Origin: Stemphylium vesicarium
Taxonomy: Eukaryota; Ascomycota; Dothideomycetes; Pleosporales; Pleosporaceae
Length of the DNA stretch: 23,600 nt
Assembly (NCBI GenBank): GCA_004380135.1
Contig: QXCR01000283.1
Coordinates: 1 to 23,600 of the forward strand
Reading direction: 5' to 3'
Under the pieces are notes generated by a model, which ran no database searches, was not told where the DNA came from, and worked only from the letters and a program-made list of their open reading frames with translations. This document shows, piece by piece, positions 8,651 through 17,652 of this stretch (within the stretch, counting starts at the first letter, position 1; each line of letters begins with the position of its first letter). A program made the translations under genes and the position numbers.

Positions 8651-9030
8651 TCCTTAGCTTAATCTATTCAAGCGGCTCGCTCTGTCTAGCTTAGACTACT
8701 TTAGTCTCTCTATGCCGACTATAGAAGCTATTTAATCTCCTAGTCTATTTCCTCTAGTAGTTCTAGAACGTCTAGTATCGTCACTACCTCTCTTAAAGTC
8801 TGTCGATCTAGGTAGATAGGCTCTATTCTATTATTAGATATAAAGACGACGTCTCTCGTTCTAAGCACTCATCCTAATACTAGCATCCATACTTAGTATA
8901 TGTTCGTGGAGTCGTATCTAACTAGCTATCTAATTAGCGCGCGAGATTCGAGCTTCTCTCCACGCTTTAGTTTATTATTTAGTACGTAGGCTCGTGCTCC
9001 CACGACATTAAGATGAGCTGCCGACGGCTT
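8651..9030 (-). other. RIP-mutated C-terminal integrase region of Copia-1
   Basis: A TA-rich tract nearly free of CA and TG that bridges the integrase core and the linker island. By position it was the integrase C-terminal domain, with many stops. Confidence 0.55.
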
Positions 9031-9504
9031 CTATCCACGTACGACTTCGTACGGTGTCTTCCATCCTAGTGATTTGACGGGTGTTCTATTGAGCAGGTAG
9101 ACTGCCACTAGGCAGCACTCATTTGATAGCTCCATTAGCAGTCGCCCGTCCATCCTGATCGCTCTCGCTCGGATTACGATCATCTTTCCAGCCTGTTCTG
9201 ATAGGCCGTTCTGCTCCTCTGTGTACTCAGCTCGGGGCTCTACGGCGATGCCGAGATCTCTGAGCACATGGAGCAACTCGCTGTAGCCGCGCTCACTGTC
9301 GAGCCTTACGACTACTACAACAGCACCGAACTGGCGTTTGATCTTAGCTAGTAGGCGCATAACTGTGCGCTTGAGAGTGCCTGAGCTCTTATATGCCAGA
9401 CAGCATGCCTCATGCCACTTACTGTACTGACACACTGCATGGAGCATCCAAAGGTCTCCATTGTAGCAGCGTTCATTCCTCTCTCTTAGCTGCACCAGGT
9501 CCAT
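9031..9504 (-). pseudogene. Copia-1 integrase catalytic core (rve)
   Basis: A 157-residue island without stops. VRLDSERGY holds the second catalytic Asp of the DDE triad and EEQNGLSEQAG the catalytic Glu region (normally EQNG-x-x-ER). NRTPVKSLGWKTPYEV is the usual end of the Copia core. The first Asp is expected just upstream or in the RMD-like start. The integrase inserts cDNA into chromosomes. CA and TG are frequent, so this island escaped RIP although both flanks are mutated. Confidence 0.85.
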
Positions 9505-9539
9505 GCCTATTCGGTAGAATAGACGATTAGCTGGCTTAC

Positions 9540-9774
9540 TTTAAGCTCTCCTGCTTACACATCTGTGAAGCTTTGTCTCTACACAGACTTCACAGTCTGT
9601 CCATGTCGGAGCAATTCCCTGCTCCTCGACACTAATACCGATCACATGATCGTTCAAGTGCCCAACTGCTTTTCGGCTGATATGGCCGAACATCTGGTGC
9701 GCTGTCTCCTAACTAACGCTAAGATCCTTCCTCGGTTTCTTCGAGGGCTTGGTGTAACGAGTAGCGTACACTAA
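9540..9774 (-). pseudogene. Copia-1 pre-integrase zinc-binding domain
   Basis: On the minus strand a frame reads ETAHQMFGHISRKAVGHL and then WTDCEVCVETK, giving the His-His-Cys-Cys set of the gag_pre-integrase zinc finger. A single TAG stands just before it. It is part of the same RIP-poor island as the integrase core, apart from a short mutated gap at 9505-9540. Confidence 0.75.
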
Positions 9775-10101
9775 GAGTAGAACTAGCTTAGCTTTCTAAT
9801 CTTTCTCCACGTTGACGAGCTAGTGGCCGTCCCTATACTAGAGTAGATAGACGACGTTTAAGGCCTTCTTCTAGTATAGATAGTCCCTACCTAAGTTAAA
9901 GTAGATGCTAAGAGATTAGCTCTATAATAGACTTACAACGCTTATAAAGAATCTAGAGATATACGCTACTTATATAAGCTTTATCTATCTTTCTCTAGTT
10001 AGAGTCTTAACTTATATATACGTCTTACTCTACTCTTTAACTTAAGCTAGGATACTACTAGCGTATATATAGTTAGAAGGTCTACCTTTCTTAGTTATTG
10101 T
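9775..10101 (-). other. RIP-mutated stretch between protease and pre-integrase of Copia-1
   Basis: TA-rich, nearly free of CA/TG and many stops in all frames. By position it holds the end of the protease. Confidence 0.5.
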
Positions 10102-10299
10102 CTAGTTAGCTCCTCTTTTATTCGTGACGTGGCAGTTCGAACTAGGATCGAGTATCCACCTCGTGAGCAGTGGCGGAGCTGATAGTCCTGTAGCTGCAGC
10201 AGTCTGCAGCACGGCATTGACGTGTGGCTTATCGCGCGCTGGCTGTCCATCATCCATACTGATCATAGGCGAGCTCTGGATCTCAGCCTGCGGCTTCAT
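10102..10299 (-). pseudogene. Copia-1 protease N-terminus and gag/protease junction
   Basis: A 65-residue island with TRWILDPSSNCHVTNKRG at its end. This aligns with the aspartic protease start of fungal Copia elements (WILDxGSxxHVTN). The residue after the catalytic Asp is Pro and the expected Gly is Ser, so activity is doubtful even without the flanking stops. The island keeps CA and TG. Confidence 0.65.
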
Positions 10300-11313
10300 C
10301 TTCTTCTTGAGGCCCTTTTCTATTGCTCTTAGTGCGTTAGCTATTAAGTTCGTCGTAGGGCTGTCTCTAAGCTCTATAAATCTATTCTAGATTACTTTAT
10401 CTAGCCTCTAGCCCTTTATCTAAACTAACTAGTTAACGTATAAGTAGTTCTTAAATTTATAGTTCTCTCTATTAAGATACTTTAGTATCTATAGCTCTAA
10501 GCGTATACGAGCTTCTTAGTTATTACTACTATCTACTACTTTAAGTATAGTAAAGGTTCTAAGTTCTAACGCGATTAGCTATATATATTAGTAGTACGAT
10601 CTAAACTCTGCGATTAAATCTATAGTTAGCGGAAATTCTTTATCCTTCTATTCCTTCTTAATAAGGTCCTATAGCTAGGTAGCTACCTAGCTATCGTCTA
10701 GGCCTCTAATTAATAGAATAAACTCTTCCTGCGCTCTATTACTAGTCGTCTTTAGTATCTTAGCCTCCGTGAGGAGTTAGGTAATTATTACCTACTCGTC
10801 GAACTATATGTCTAAATTGGCTATCTTTAGCCTCGTATAGACTGCTTTATACTAAGCTCTAAGCTAATAATTTCTCTCTCTAATTAATAGATAGAGGTAC
10901 TTCTTTAGCGTCTTTAGCTAATTATAAGCGCTAGCGTAGCTTAGAATTAAGTCTAGGTATTTAATATTAATTATCTATATAATCTCTAGACTTAGGTTTT
11001 AGAGAGCCTTCTTTTTTATAAGTTACTTAGCCTTATTACGATTAAATCGTCTAGCCTATAAGTTATACGTAGCGAGCTCTATTACTATTAAGTCTAGAAT
11101 ATTAATCTAATTATCTAGAAGAGGAGTTCTAAATCTTCTTACTTCTAGTTCTTTTAGTCTCTCGTCTTCTAGCTTCTTTAGCCTCTCTAGTAAAAGATCT
11201 AGATTAATGTATTTCTATAGACTATTCTAGTCTATGGAGATCTTTCTTATAAATAGCTATTTTAACTAGTCGTCTAGCTTTTAGAGGGTAACTAACGCTC
11301 TCGTTACTTGCAT
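10300..11313 (-). pseudogene. Copia-1 gag, heavily RIP-mutated
   Basis: From ATG 11313 the minus-strand frame can be followed through many TAG/TAA codons (MQVTRALVTL, stop, KLDD, and later a Leu/Lys/Glu-rich helix-like stretch). The stops stand where Gln or Trp are likely. No zinc knuckle could be made out. Gag forms the shell of the virus-like particle. Confidence 0.6.
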
Positions 11314-11948
11314 TTCGTGCTCTTAAGTTGCCATAACTATCTAGCTAAATATGCTCCTAGTAATAAGTATTATTGTTGTCGGATCGTGAGTATCGGTAGA
11401 GACGTTGGCTGCTCAACACTCGCCCACGAGCCGACTCGATCCTACTTCGGTCCGGCTCGCGCCGAGCTTAGGTATACCTTCGTAGCACCTACGTTTATAG
11501 ATAAATTATACTAAAACTAAGTTATAAAAAGAATTTTATTATTATTATTACTTATATAATTATATAAGGCTTACTAATACTAATTAGTAATTATATAGTA
11601 GTTATAGATAGTTAGATTAGAAAAGATAGATTCTATAACCTTACGCGTTCTTTAGATATCTATATTAGTAGTAAAGTTATCTATACTAAGTTTACTATTA
11701 GCTATATTAGGCGTCTTATCTAGCTTAAGACTAACTATTTTAGCTATATTAGAGCGTTCTAAGACGTAGTCTATATACGCACTAACCCCTATCTAGTCGC
11801 CGCTTAACCCGTGTACAACCCACGACTACCGACGAGTCCCTAGCGAACTCAGCCAGCAAGGCACCCGTTAATAATCTACGACTACCGACGCATCACTAGC
11901 GACCGCAGCTAGCACAGCCCGCGTCAACAATAATAGATAGCGGACGAA
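11314..11948. other. Boundary zone between Copia-1 (-) and Copia-3 (+): leaders and perhaps LTR remains
   Basis: An island of normal composition (11365-11480) begins with TGTTGTCGG and is GC-rich. A saturated RIP tract follows (11505-11770), then another island (11775-11945) with a degenerate tandem duplication. By position both 5' ends of the divergent Copia elements should be here, but I could not pair any part with the LTR at 6438-6654 or the one at 17386-17628. No gene is seen. Confidence 0.4.
11822..11933. repeat. Degenerate 56-bp tandem duplication in the Copia-3 leader
   Basis: ACGACTACCGACG occurs at 11822 and again at 11878. The following bases also resemble each other (CTAGCGA...CAGC, then a run with CCCG and an AATAAT end). 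The unit is 56 bp and about two copies are present, directly before the gag ATG at 11949. Confidence 0.6.
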
Positions 11949-13495
11949 ATGGCTAGCAGTAATAGAGGCTATACGCTTATATAAGAGGAGTTACTAGGAA
12001 CTATAAACCTTAAGGCAAGAGAGTGGCGTTATATTAACCTAGAGATCTGGGATGATGAGATCGAAGCACCAGACGACGAGGTAGACGCAACTGCGGCAAC
12101 GACGTATATCGCGCGTGCGATCGCAGACTACATAGACTAGCCTATAGTAGACGTAGAGCTCTTTAGTAAGTTCTATTAGAATTTTAAAGACTAGACTTAA
12201 GCTATATTTAAGCGTGCGTATATAATATATACTAAGAAACTAAAGTAGATTCTCTAGTTTAAAGGCGTATATACTAGCTATATTAATATACTATTAAGCG
12301 AAGCTATAGCTAAATTACTACGTAAGAAGGAGTGTCTAAAGTAGCTAGATAAGTAATTCTAATCTACTATTTTTAATAAGTAGTTAGCGGCGTATATACT
12401 ATAAGAGTAGATGCTACTAGGATAATACACTATAGGATCTATATAACTAATAAGAGTAAGGGTAGTAACTTAAGCCTAGAGCTACACCTCTATAAGAGTA
12501 AGAGACTAAAATAGAGAGAATTAAGAGTAAGAATAATAACTAGTAGAGCTACTTATAGAGATAATTAAATAAATACTATAAGTAGACTATTAATACTAGG
12601 TAGATTAATATTCTTAAAGTTATTAACCTCCCTTAACATATAATAACTTTAAGAGATTCTATAAATATACGCTAGTATACCTATAACGTCTAAAGAGACT
12701 AAGCGTCCCTCTAATTATACCTTTAGGTAATATAGACCTATATAAGGTAGTTCTACTAATTAAGTCTAGTAACGCAAAATTAGATTCTAAGATAATTAAT
12801 ATCTTTATAAAGATATAGGACTGCGAGAAGAAATATATAAGAAAGCTATATAACCTCTTAGATAATAAGCTAAAGATCTTTTATAGTATCTACTACTACG
12901 TAGATATCTAGCTAAGTTAATTCTATATAGTCTTCCCGCGGATTCTAGAAGGTTATATATAGGAGTACTACCTCTACTTTATTAACTAGTAGATAGATAT
13001 ATTCCTAACTATATATATAAAGCTTAAGAACTACTTTAATATAAACGTTAACTATAGCTACTACTACGTAGACTAAATAATAATATCCTTTATTAAAGTC
13101 TATAGGGAGAATCCTAATAAGACACTATATAAGGTCTTTAATATTATGCTAGATAAGCTCTAGCTATATTAGAGGGCTCTTAGCTAGTAGTATATAGGGG
13201 AATACGCGCTCTATACTACTATAATTATGGCATACTAAGGCGTTAAAGAGTTTGCGATAGCGCTCTATAGGCTATCTCTAGAGTGCGAGGTCCTATTTAG
13301 AGATCTATAATCTTTAATTAAAAACTTACTTACTATAACTACCTCTATTAATCTTACTAAGATAGACTAAGATAACTAATACTACGTAGACTACTAGTAT
13401 AGTAGTAATAGAAGAATCTAAGATAGATTCTAAGATAGAGGCAGAGGTAGAGGCGCATTTTAGAAAGGCGATTAATACTTAAATAATAGCTATAG
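11949..13495 (+). pseudogene. Copia-3 gag
   Basis: The frame from ATG 11949 runs through many stops that fit Gln or Trp, for example after YTLI, YID and KFY. The segment 12040-12140 (LEIWDDEIEAPDDEVDA) is a RIP-poor island. The rest is saturated: 12541-12600 and 12661-12720 contain no CA and no TG at all. The C-terminal half can be aligned by eye with Copia-2 gag (shared LYQRAL, then NRRI...DRGRGRG before the zinc knuckle). The N-terminal half looks different. Confidence 0.7.
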
Positions 13496-13690
13496 ATTTA
13501 AGCCACGCTAGAAGAAGAAGTGCTTTGTATGCTAGAAGGAAGGCTGCTAGTCTACCAACCACACAGACGATGAGCGCAAAGCTGCACGCACGCAGTTTCT
13601 CTCTGCGTGTCACTTTACAGGAGGACAGCCGCCTATTGACTTTTCTGTACACCTCGCAGAATACGAAGGTAGTGAGCACACTAGCTAGTA
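13496..13690 (+). pseudogene. Copia-3 gag zinc knuckle (RIP-poor island)
   Basis: On the plus strand the frame reads CFVC, stop (Gln), KEGC, stop (Trp), STNHTDERKAA. This is the CX2CX4CX6H knuckle of this fungal Copia family. Three TAG codons (expected Trp, Gln, Trp) are the only RIP marks, while the rest keeps many CA and TG. The island ends near 13690. Copia-2 has an island at the same place (21120-21320). The antisense 103-codon frame across it is a shadow. Confidence 0.8.
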
Positions 13691-14570
13691 TAATTAGATA
13701 GGCTAGAGAGAAAAGGAAGATTGCGAGGATAGCGACAATAATAGCGCTAATAATTAGTAATACTATAAACACTAGTTCTTTAAGGAGCAATGCCTTATAG
13801 ACTAGGCATTCTTATATTATATCTCTAGCGATAATATATATAGCTAAGGCGCGCCGTTAGCACCAGCGTCGTAGTTTCTACTTAAGGACCGCTATACGCG
13901 ATCTATATACTAAGGCATCCTACTAGACATAGGCGCAGTAAACGTATCTACTATTAGTAAAGAGTAGTATCTCGCACTTACATAACAAGACCTAATAGTC
14001 CTATTAAATATATTTATAGTAGAAAAGGTATTTATTAAGTTTAGTAAAGATAAAACTATAGTATCTATTAGTACTATATAAGTCTCTATAGAGATTAGGA
14101 AAATTAACTTTAAAGTACTTAAGGCGCCTATACTATTTTTATTATATCTTATAAATATAGATAAGCTAAATATATACTTTAATAATAATATAGATAAGCT
14201 TATCTAAAATAAGATACGTATCCTTATTCTCTATAAATAGGGATATCTATAGTTCTATCTAAACGAGAGAGAGAGAGTAATAGTATTCTTAATAGAGATA
14301 GAGTTAAGATAACTCTATTACTAGTTTAGTTACTTAACTATTATATAACTAGTTAAGCTCTTAAAGGATACTAGCTATAATAACTTTAAAAAGAAAACTC
14401 TAAAGAAAGTTACTAAGTTCTACTACTATTACTAGCTCTATAGCTTAGCGCTACGCTAATTTAAATTTACTCTTAAGAATAATTACTACTTTAACTATAA
14501 GATACTTATAGACGTAATATTTCTTAGTAGTAAGTCTATACTATATATAGTTAATTCTTTAACTGCATTT
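13691..14570 (+). pseudogene. Copia-3 protease and pre-integrase region, RIP-saturated
   Basis: GILLDIGAVNVSTIS at about 13915-13960 is the aspartic protease active site. Functional relatives have DTGA; Thr to Ile (ACA to ATA) is the CpA to TpA change of RIP. Copia-2 shows the same DIGA. Downstream, fragments such as YFNN and LNERERVIVFL can be followed, which in this family lead to the pre-integrase zinc finger. Stops are frequent. Confidence 0.65.
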
Positions 14571-14820
14571 TAAGGCGCGAAGTTCCTTAGCGCTATCTCG
14601 GCCAAGGAGACATAGCAAGCACTACGGATGCTATGGATCGACACGTATCAAGGGCCACCAGATGTCATTACGCACGACGCAGGCACCAATTTCGCGAGCG
14701 CAGAATTCCGGGCAGAAGCAAAGATCATGGGAGTCACATGCAAGCAAGTACCTACAGAGGCGCACTGGTCTGTAGGTAAGATTGAGAGGTACTATGCACC
14801 TCTGCACCGCGCATAGGATA
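14571..14820 (+). pseudogene. Copia-3 integrase core (RIP-poor island)
   Basis: The frame reads LRMLWIDTYQGPPDVITHDAG, then TNFASAEFRAEAK and VPTEAHWSVGKIERYYAPL. The Asp in THDAG and the Glu in GKIER are two of the DDE catalytic residues. The first Asp should lie upstream in the mutated part. The island is bounded by RIP tracts on both sides, and the flanking frame has TAG where Gln is expected. The homologous part of Copia-2 is RIP-mutated. Confidence 0.82.
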
Positions 14821-15160
14821 TACTCCACGCAGAGCTTAATAATAGTACGTCTAATAAGGCGATTCTTTAGATAGCTATAAAGGCTATTAATAATATAGCT
14901 AGCTCTAATAGGCTAGTCCTAACCCTACTAGTTTTTAGAGTATACCTATGAATAACTATAGAGTTACTACTATCTTTCTTAATAGTTAAGCGCAGCGAGG
15001 CTATTTAAAAAGTAATAAAGGCCTTGCGTAAGCTTACTATAGAACGCCAAGTTGTAGACGCCTTGAACACCCGAAATGGACCAGACACCGCAGACATGCT
15101 CGCGCTCCCATGTGAAGGTCCGTCCTTAGAGGGTCCTAGGGTTGGTTCTCGGGAATGAGC
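14821..15160 (+). pseudogene. Copia-3 integrase C-terminal part and break point
   Basis: A RIP tract (14821-15040) still reads like the Copia-2 integrase tail (LVLTLLVF, KRSEAI). A short RIP-poor island follows (15045-15160) with VVDALNTRNGPDT. Beyond about 15125 the expected VLVWRE motif is missing, so the element is cut here. Confidence 0.7.
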
Positions 15161-15789
15161 TAGGCGCGTAATAGACGAGATAAGTTAAGCACGATATAAA
15201 GATTAATAAATAACTTAAAGATTTAAGAATTAAGTACTAATTCTTAGATTTTAAAGTTAAATATAGCGACTATAAGAGTACGCTATTTAGTAGCTATATA
15301 CTTATATAATAGTTATATTAACTCCTAATAATAGTAGAGTATAACTCCTAGCGATAGTTATAATAGTTGTAATTACTACTAGCGATAGTTGCGGTAATCG
15401 TGATCGCTCCTAGCGATAGTCCTTAGCGCAGTGATCGGTCACGTGACTGCTGATAGTCAGCGTTTTGCAGGATCGCTATCCTAGTCTTGCTTGTGCGGCG
15501 CGGTTGCGGCGTGGTTGCGGCGTGGTTGCGGCGTGGTCGTAAGCGTTTTGACTTTAGGTTATAACACTATTTTCCTCTTCTAAGAATTTATCTTTAGATT
15601 ACTTAATCTTAGTAGTTACTTAGCTTATAAGTAGAGTTACCTTACGTATTATTATAAGCTCTAAAGTTTACTATATTATTTAATTTCTATAAACGTTAGA
15701 TTTGCCTAGCCTAAGAAATTCTTAATATAAATTTTATTTCTAATATTACTTATAATAAGTATTTTCTTAATAATTACTCTTATTATATT
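15161..15789. other. Junction region with RIP tracts and a GC-rich island
   Basis: The stretch 15161-15350 is RIP-mutated and one frame still looks coding-like (a DFKVKYSDYKS run), but I do not recognise it. From 15345 the word CTAGCGATAGT occurs three times (15350, 15380, 15401) in progressively less mutated sequence. An island with an 11-bp tandem repeat follows, and then RIP-like sequence up to the small ORF. It may hold the 3' LTR of the Gypsy element, but no LTR ends were found. Confidence 0.4.
15495..15538. repeat. Four tandem copies of an 11-bp GC-rich unit
   Basis: GCGGCGYGGTY is repeated at 15495, 15506, 15517 and 15528; copies two and three are identical. It lies in a RIP-poor island between two retroelement remnants and could be an LTR regulatory repeat. 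Confidence 0.8.
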
Positions 15790-16209
15790 ATGCTAAATTC
15801 GCCTCTTAAATGTGCGGAGTGTACGCGTCTTAGCTAGTTATATATAAATATGTTATGGGCCTCTTTAGATAAAACTCGCGAAGAGTATTAAGTAAAAGTA
15901 GATGCGGACGAAAAGTTGTTGTCTAAAGTAATTGCGCGGTTGTTGCGCAATAAGAAGATTCTAGCGCAGGCTAATAAGCGCGCGCAAAGGAAAGCGCTCT
16001 GCCTTGCGTCGGAACTGGAAGCGGAGGGTGAGGATGTCAATGCGCAGTCCTTGGATTGTCCAGCGGCGTCTATCGGTATCGCATATTCGCCGATGATATG
16101 GTCTACCTTAGGTGGTATAGATAACGTGGTTGTGACCCTTAGTATTGCTAGTCCTAGTAGCGCTAGTAGTGCTAGTAGTAATAATATAGGAGCTATTAGT
16201 AGTTTGTAA
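15790..16209 (+). pseudogene. Repeat-associated small protein with CxxC and coiled coil, two stops
   Basis: A single frame of 139 codons from ATG 15790 to TAA 16207-16209. It has CAEC near the start, WASLDKTREEY, a basic, Ala/Leu/Lys-rich helical region (RLLRNKKILAQANKRAQRK) and a Ser-rich tail. Codons 16 (TAG, 15835) and 34 (TAA, 15889) are stops, both explained by Gln codons hit by RIP. The part from 15916 is open and keeps normal composition. From memory it resembles a short protein present in many copies in ascomycete genomes beside retroelements; I give no function. Its 3' end runs antisense into the Gypsy chromodomain tail, so it may be an accessory antisense ORF of that element. Confidence 0.6.
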
Positions 16210-17385
16210 GGTTCGTATCTAGCTTCTAGGTATTATTACTCTTATAGTAGCCTAACTATTTAACTAAGTATTCTTTACTATTACTATGCGTTTAGTGTGC
16301 GAGAATTCTCTTAACTTTAAATTTATTATCTTCTTTTATTTTATAGTAGAAGGTTTTCTAGAGTAGCGTTTTAAGGTCTACTAATTCTAATATATTAATA
16401 TAAAATCTTAGATATATCTTTATATTAGATAGAAGATTAAGTATATAAGTAACTAGTCCCTTCTAATTAAGAATTAAAAATAGCCTAACCTTAACGTTAT
16501 TAAGTCCCTTACTAAGTTATATAGTGCGAAGGTTCTTTGTAAGTAGATAAACTTTATCCCCCCTTTTTAGCTAAGGTGCCGTTTTTCGTTTCTTATTAAT
16601 ATATAAAATACTCTAGCGTTATATCTTTTTAAGTTCGCGTTATAGTAGCTCGTGTACTAACTTTAGCTTATTAGCTATAGCGATAGCTACTTCTATTTTC
16701 GGGCTTAGTAGTGTACGTGTAAAGAGATTTAGGTGTCTCCCGTAGTTCGCGTAGAATGGGGTCTATCCTATAGATTCTAAAAGCTTGTTGTTGTAGGCTA
16801 TCTATGCTATAGGTAGTAGTAAAACCTAGTTATTCTACTAGTAGTTAATATAGATCTGTAGATAGGCTTTTATTATATAGTTTATTTATTCTATTTATCT
16901 ATTTATTTATAGATAATAAGCTATTAATAGCTTCCTTCTAGTACTAATTATAGTAAGTAATACTATCTAAAAGTTTAAAGTAAAGAGCTTATCTCTATTA
17001 CTAATAATTAACTTTAGTATGCTGTAATACCTTATAACACGATTGTTAATAACGTGCGTAAGTTATACCGCCGTGAAATCTTTATAGAAGGCGATATACT
17101 TAGCTTACTTCGTAAAATGATCTACTACTACGAGAATTACGTTATATAATACTTTAGTAATAGGGTCTCTTAAGACTAGTAGGCCTATAATAAAGTCTAT
17201 AGAGATGTCTAACTATAGTATATTAGGTAGCTCTATTGCTTACATTTCTCCGTAGGGTGCGTAGGTACTATATTTATTCTTTTAATAGTCTGCGCATTTA
17301 GTAATAAAGGAGGTAATCTTATTCTTTATATATAGAAACTCGTAGTTTCGCTTAATAAATTCTATTATTTAAGTAATACTAAGGT
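16210..17385 (-). pseudogene. Ty3/Gypsy integrase with C-terminal chromodomain, RIP-mutated
   Basis: On the minus strand, reading through stops, the order is a zinc-binding start (EFIKRNYEF, ITSFITKCADY), the integrase core (LDISIDFI, VVVDHFTK, ISNRDKLF), a GPY-like part (KRGDKVYLL) and a chromodomain (VKRILAH, KEYLVK, stop, LGYYKSNNT). TAA/TAG replace Trp and Gln throughout. A chromodomain directs insertion to methylated-histone chromatin and marks the chromovirus clade. Reverse transcriptase and RNase H should lie upstream on the minus strand, but the LTR of Copia-2 stands there instead, so Copia-2 probably inserted into this element. Confidence 0.8.
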
Positions 17386-17628
17386 TGTTGGAAGGCTCAC
17401 TAGTGATGAAAGGAAATAACTATAAATGCATGCTGTCTTGGTAATAGGTTCGATTGTCGTGTTCTCTCTTCAAAGCTGTCTCTGCTATATAGGTTGTCGG
17501 ATCCCCACGAACGTTGCTCGGCCTGGTTCGTACCAACCACGGTACACAGCTCTGTCCGTACCAACGACGGTACACAGCTCTGTCCGTACCAGCGACGGTA
17601 CACAGCTCTGGCTGTGACAATTCCCACA
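17386..17628 (-). repeat. 3' LTR of Copia-2
   Basis: On the minus strand it starts TGTGGGAATTGTCACAG and ends CTTCCAACA, that is TG...CA ends over 243 bp. U3 holds three 28-bp tandem repeats, followed by CCTATATAG (plus 17478-17486) as TATA box. It sits directly after a polypurine tract and the end of RNase H. It keeps CA and TG, unlike both flanks. Five-base flanks (AAGGT and CTAGA) do not match, as expected for the inner side of a full element. No partner LTR was found to 23600. Confidence 0.75.
17529..17612 (-). repeat. Three 28-bp tandem repeats in the LTR U3
   Basis: Units at 17529-17556, 17557-17584 and 17585-17612 differ at a few positions. Each contains GTACC and GGTAC arms around six bases. 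Lying upstream of the TATA box, they may act as enhancer copies. Confidence 0.85.
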
Positions 17629-17652
17629 CTAGAAGTCTTTTCTTTTTAATAG
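17629..17652 (-). other. Polypurine tract of Copia-2
   Basis: The minus strand reads TTAAAAAGAAAAGACTTCTAG immediately before the LTR start TGTGGG. Such a tract primes plus-strand DNA synthesis in LTR retrotransposons. Confidence 0.65.

Larger units (their letters stand above)
6438..11313 (-). mobile_element. Copia-1: RIP-degraded Ty1/Copia retrotransposon
   Basis: On the minus strand the order is gag (from ATG 11313), protease, pre-integrase zinc finger, integrase, linker, RVT_2 reverse transcriptase, RNase H. Integrase before reverse transcriptase defines Ty1/Copia. Stretches stripped of CA and TG and full of stops alternate with islands of nearly normal coding sequence at about 7190-7500, 7800-8080, 8270-8650, 9010-9770 and 10120-10320. 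It is dead as an autonomous element. Confidence 0.85.
11949..15160 (+). mobile_element. Copia-3: 3'-truncated, RIP-degraded Copia retrotransposon
   Basis: Gag, zinc knuckle, protease, pre-integrase-like region and integrase follow in order on the plus strand. The integrase tail motif ALNTRNGPDT at about 15060-15090 matches the same motif in Copia-2 (minus, about 19720). After about 15125 similarity to Copia-2 stops: no reverse transcriptase or RNase H follows. It is the same family as Copia-2 but in opposite orientation. Confidence 0.8.

Noticed and set aside
13479..13790. 103-codon minus-strand frame with hydrophobic segments
   Set aside because: It is the antisense of the Copia-3 zinc-knuckle island; loss of stops comes from the RIP pattern on the other strand.
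14631..14828. 65-codon minus-strand frame
   Set aside because: Antisense of the Copia-3 integrase core.
17529..17612. Possible CRISPR-like array
   Set aside because: Three direct 28-bp units without spacers, in a eukaryotic LTR.
17386..17628. Solo LTR inserted in the Gypsy element
   Set aside because: The 5-base flanks do not match, and a polypurine tract and the Copia-2 RNase H adjoin it, so an element-end LTR fits better.
17400..17629. Two minus-strand frames of 69-75 codons with repeated RWYGQSCVP units
   Set aside because: They lie inside the LTR and the repeats are its 28-bp U3 units; not a gene.
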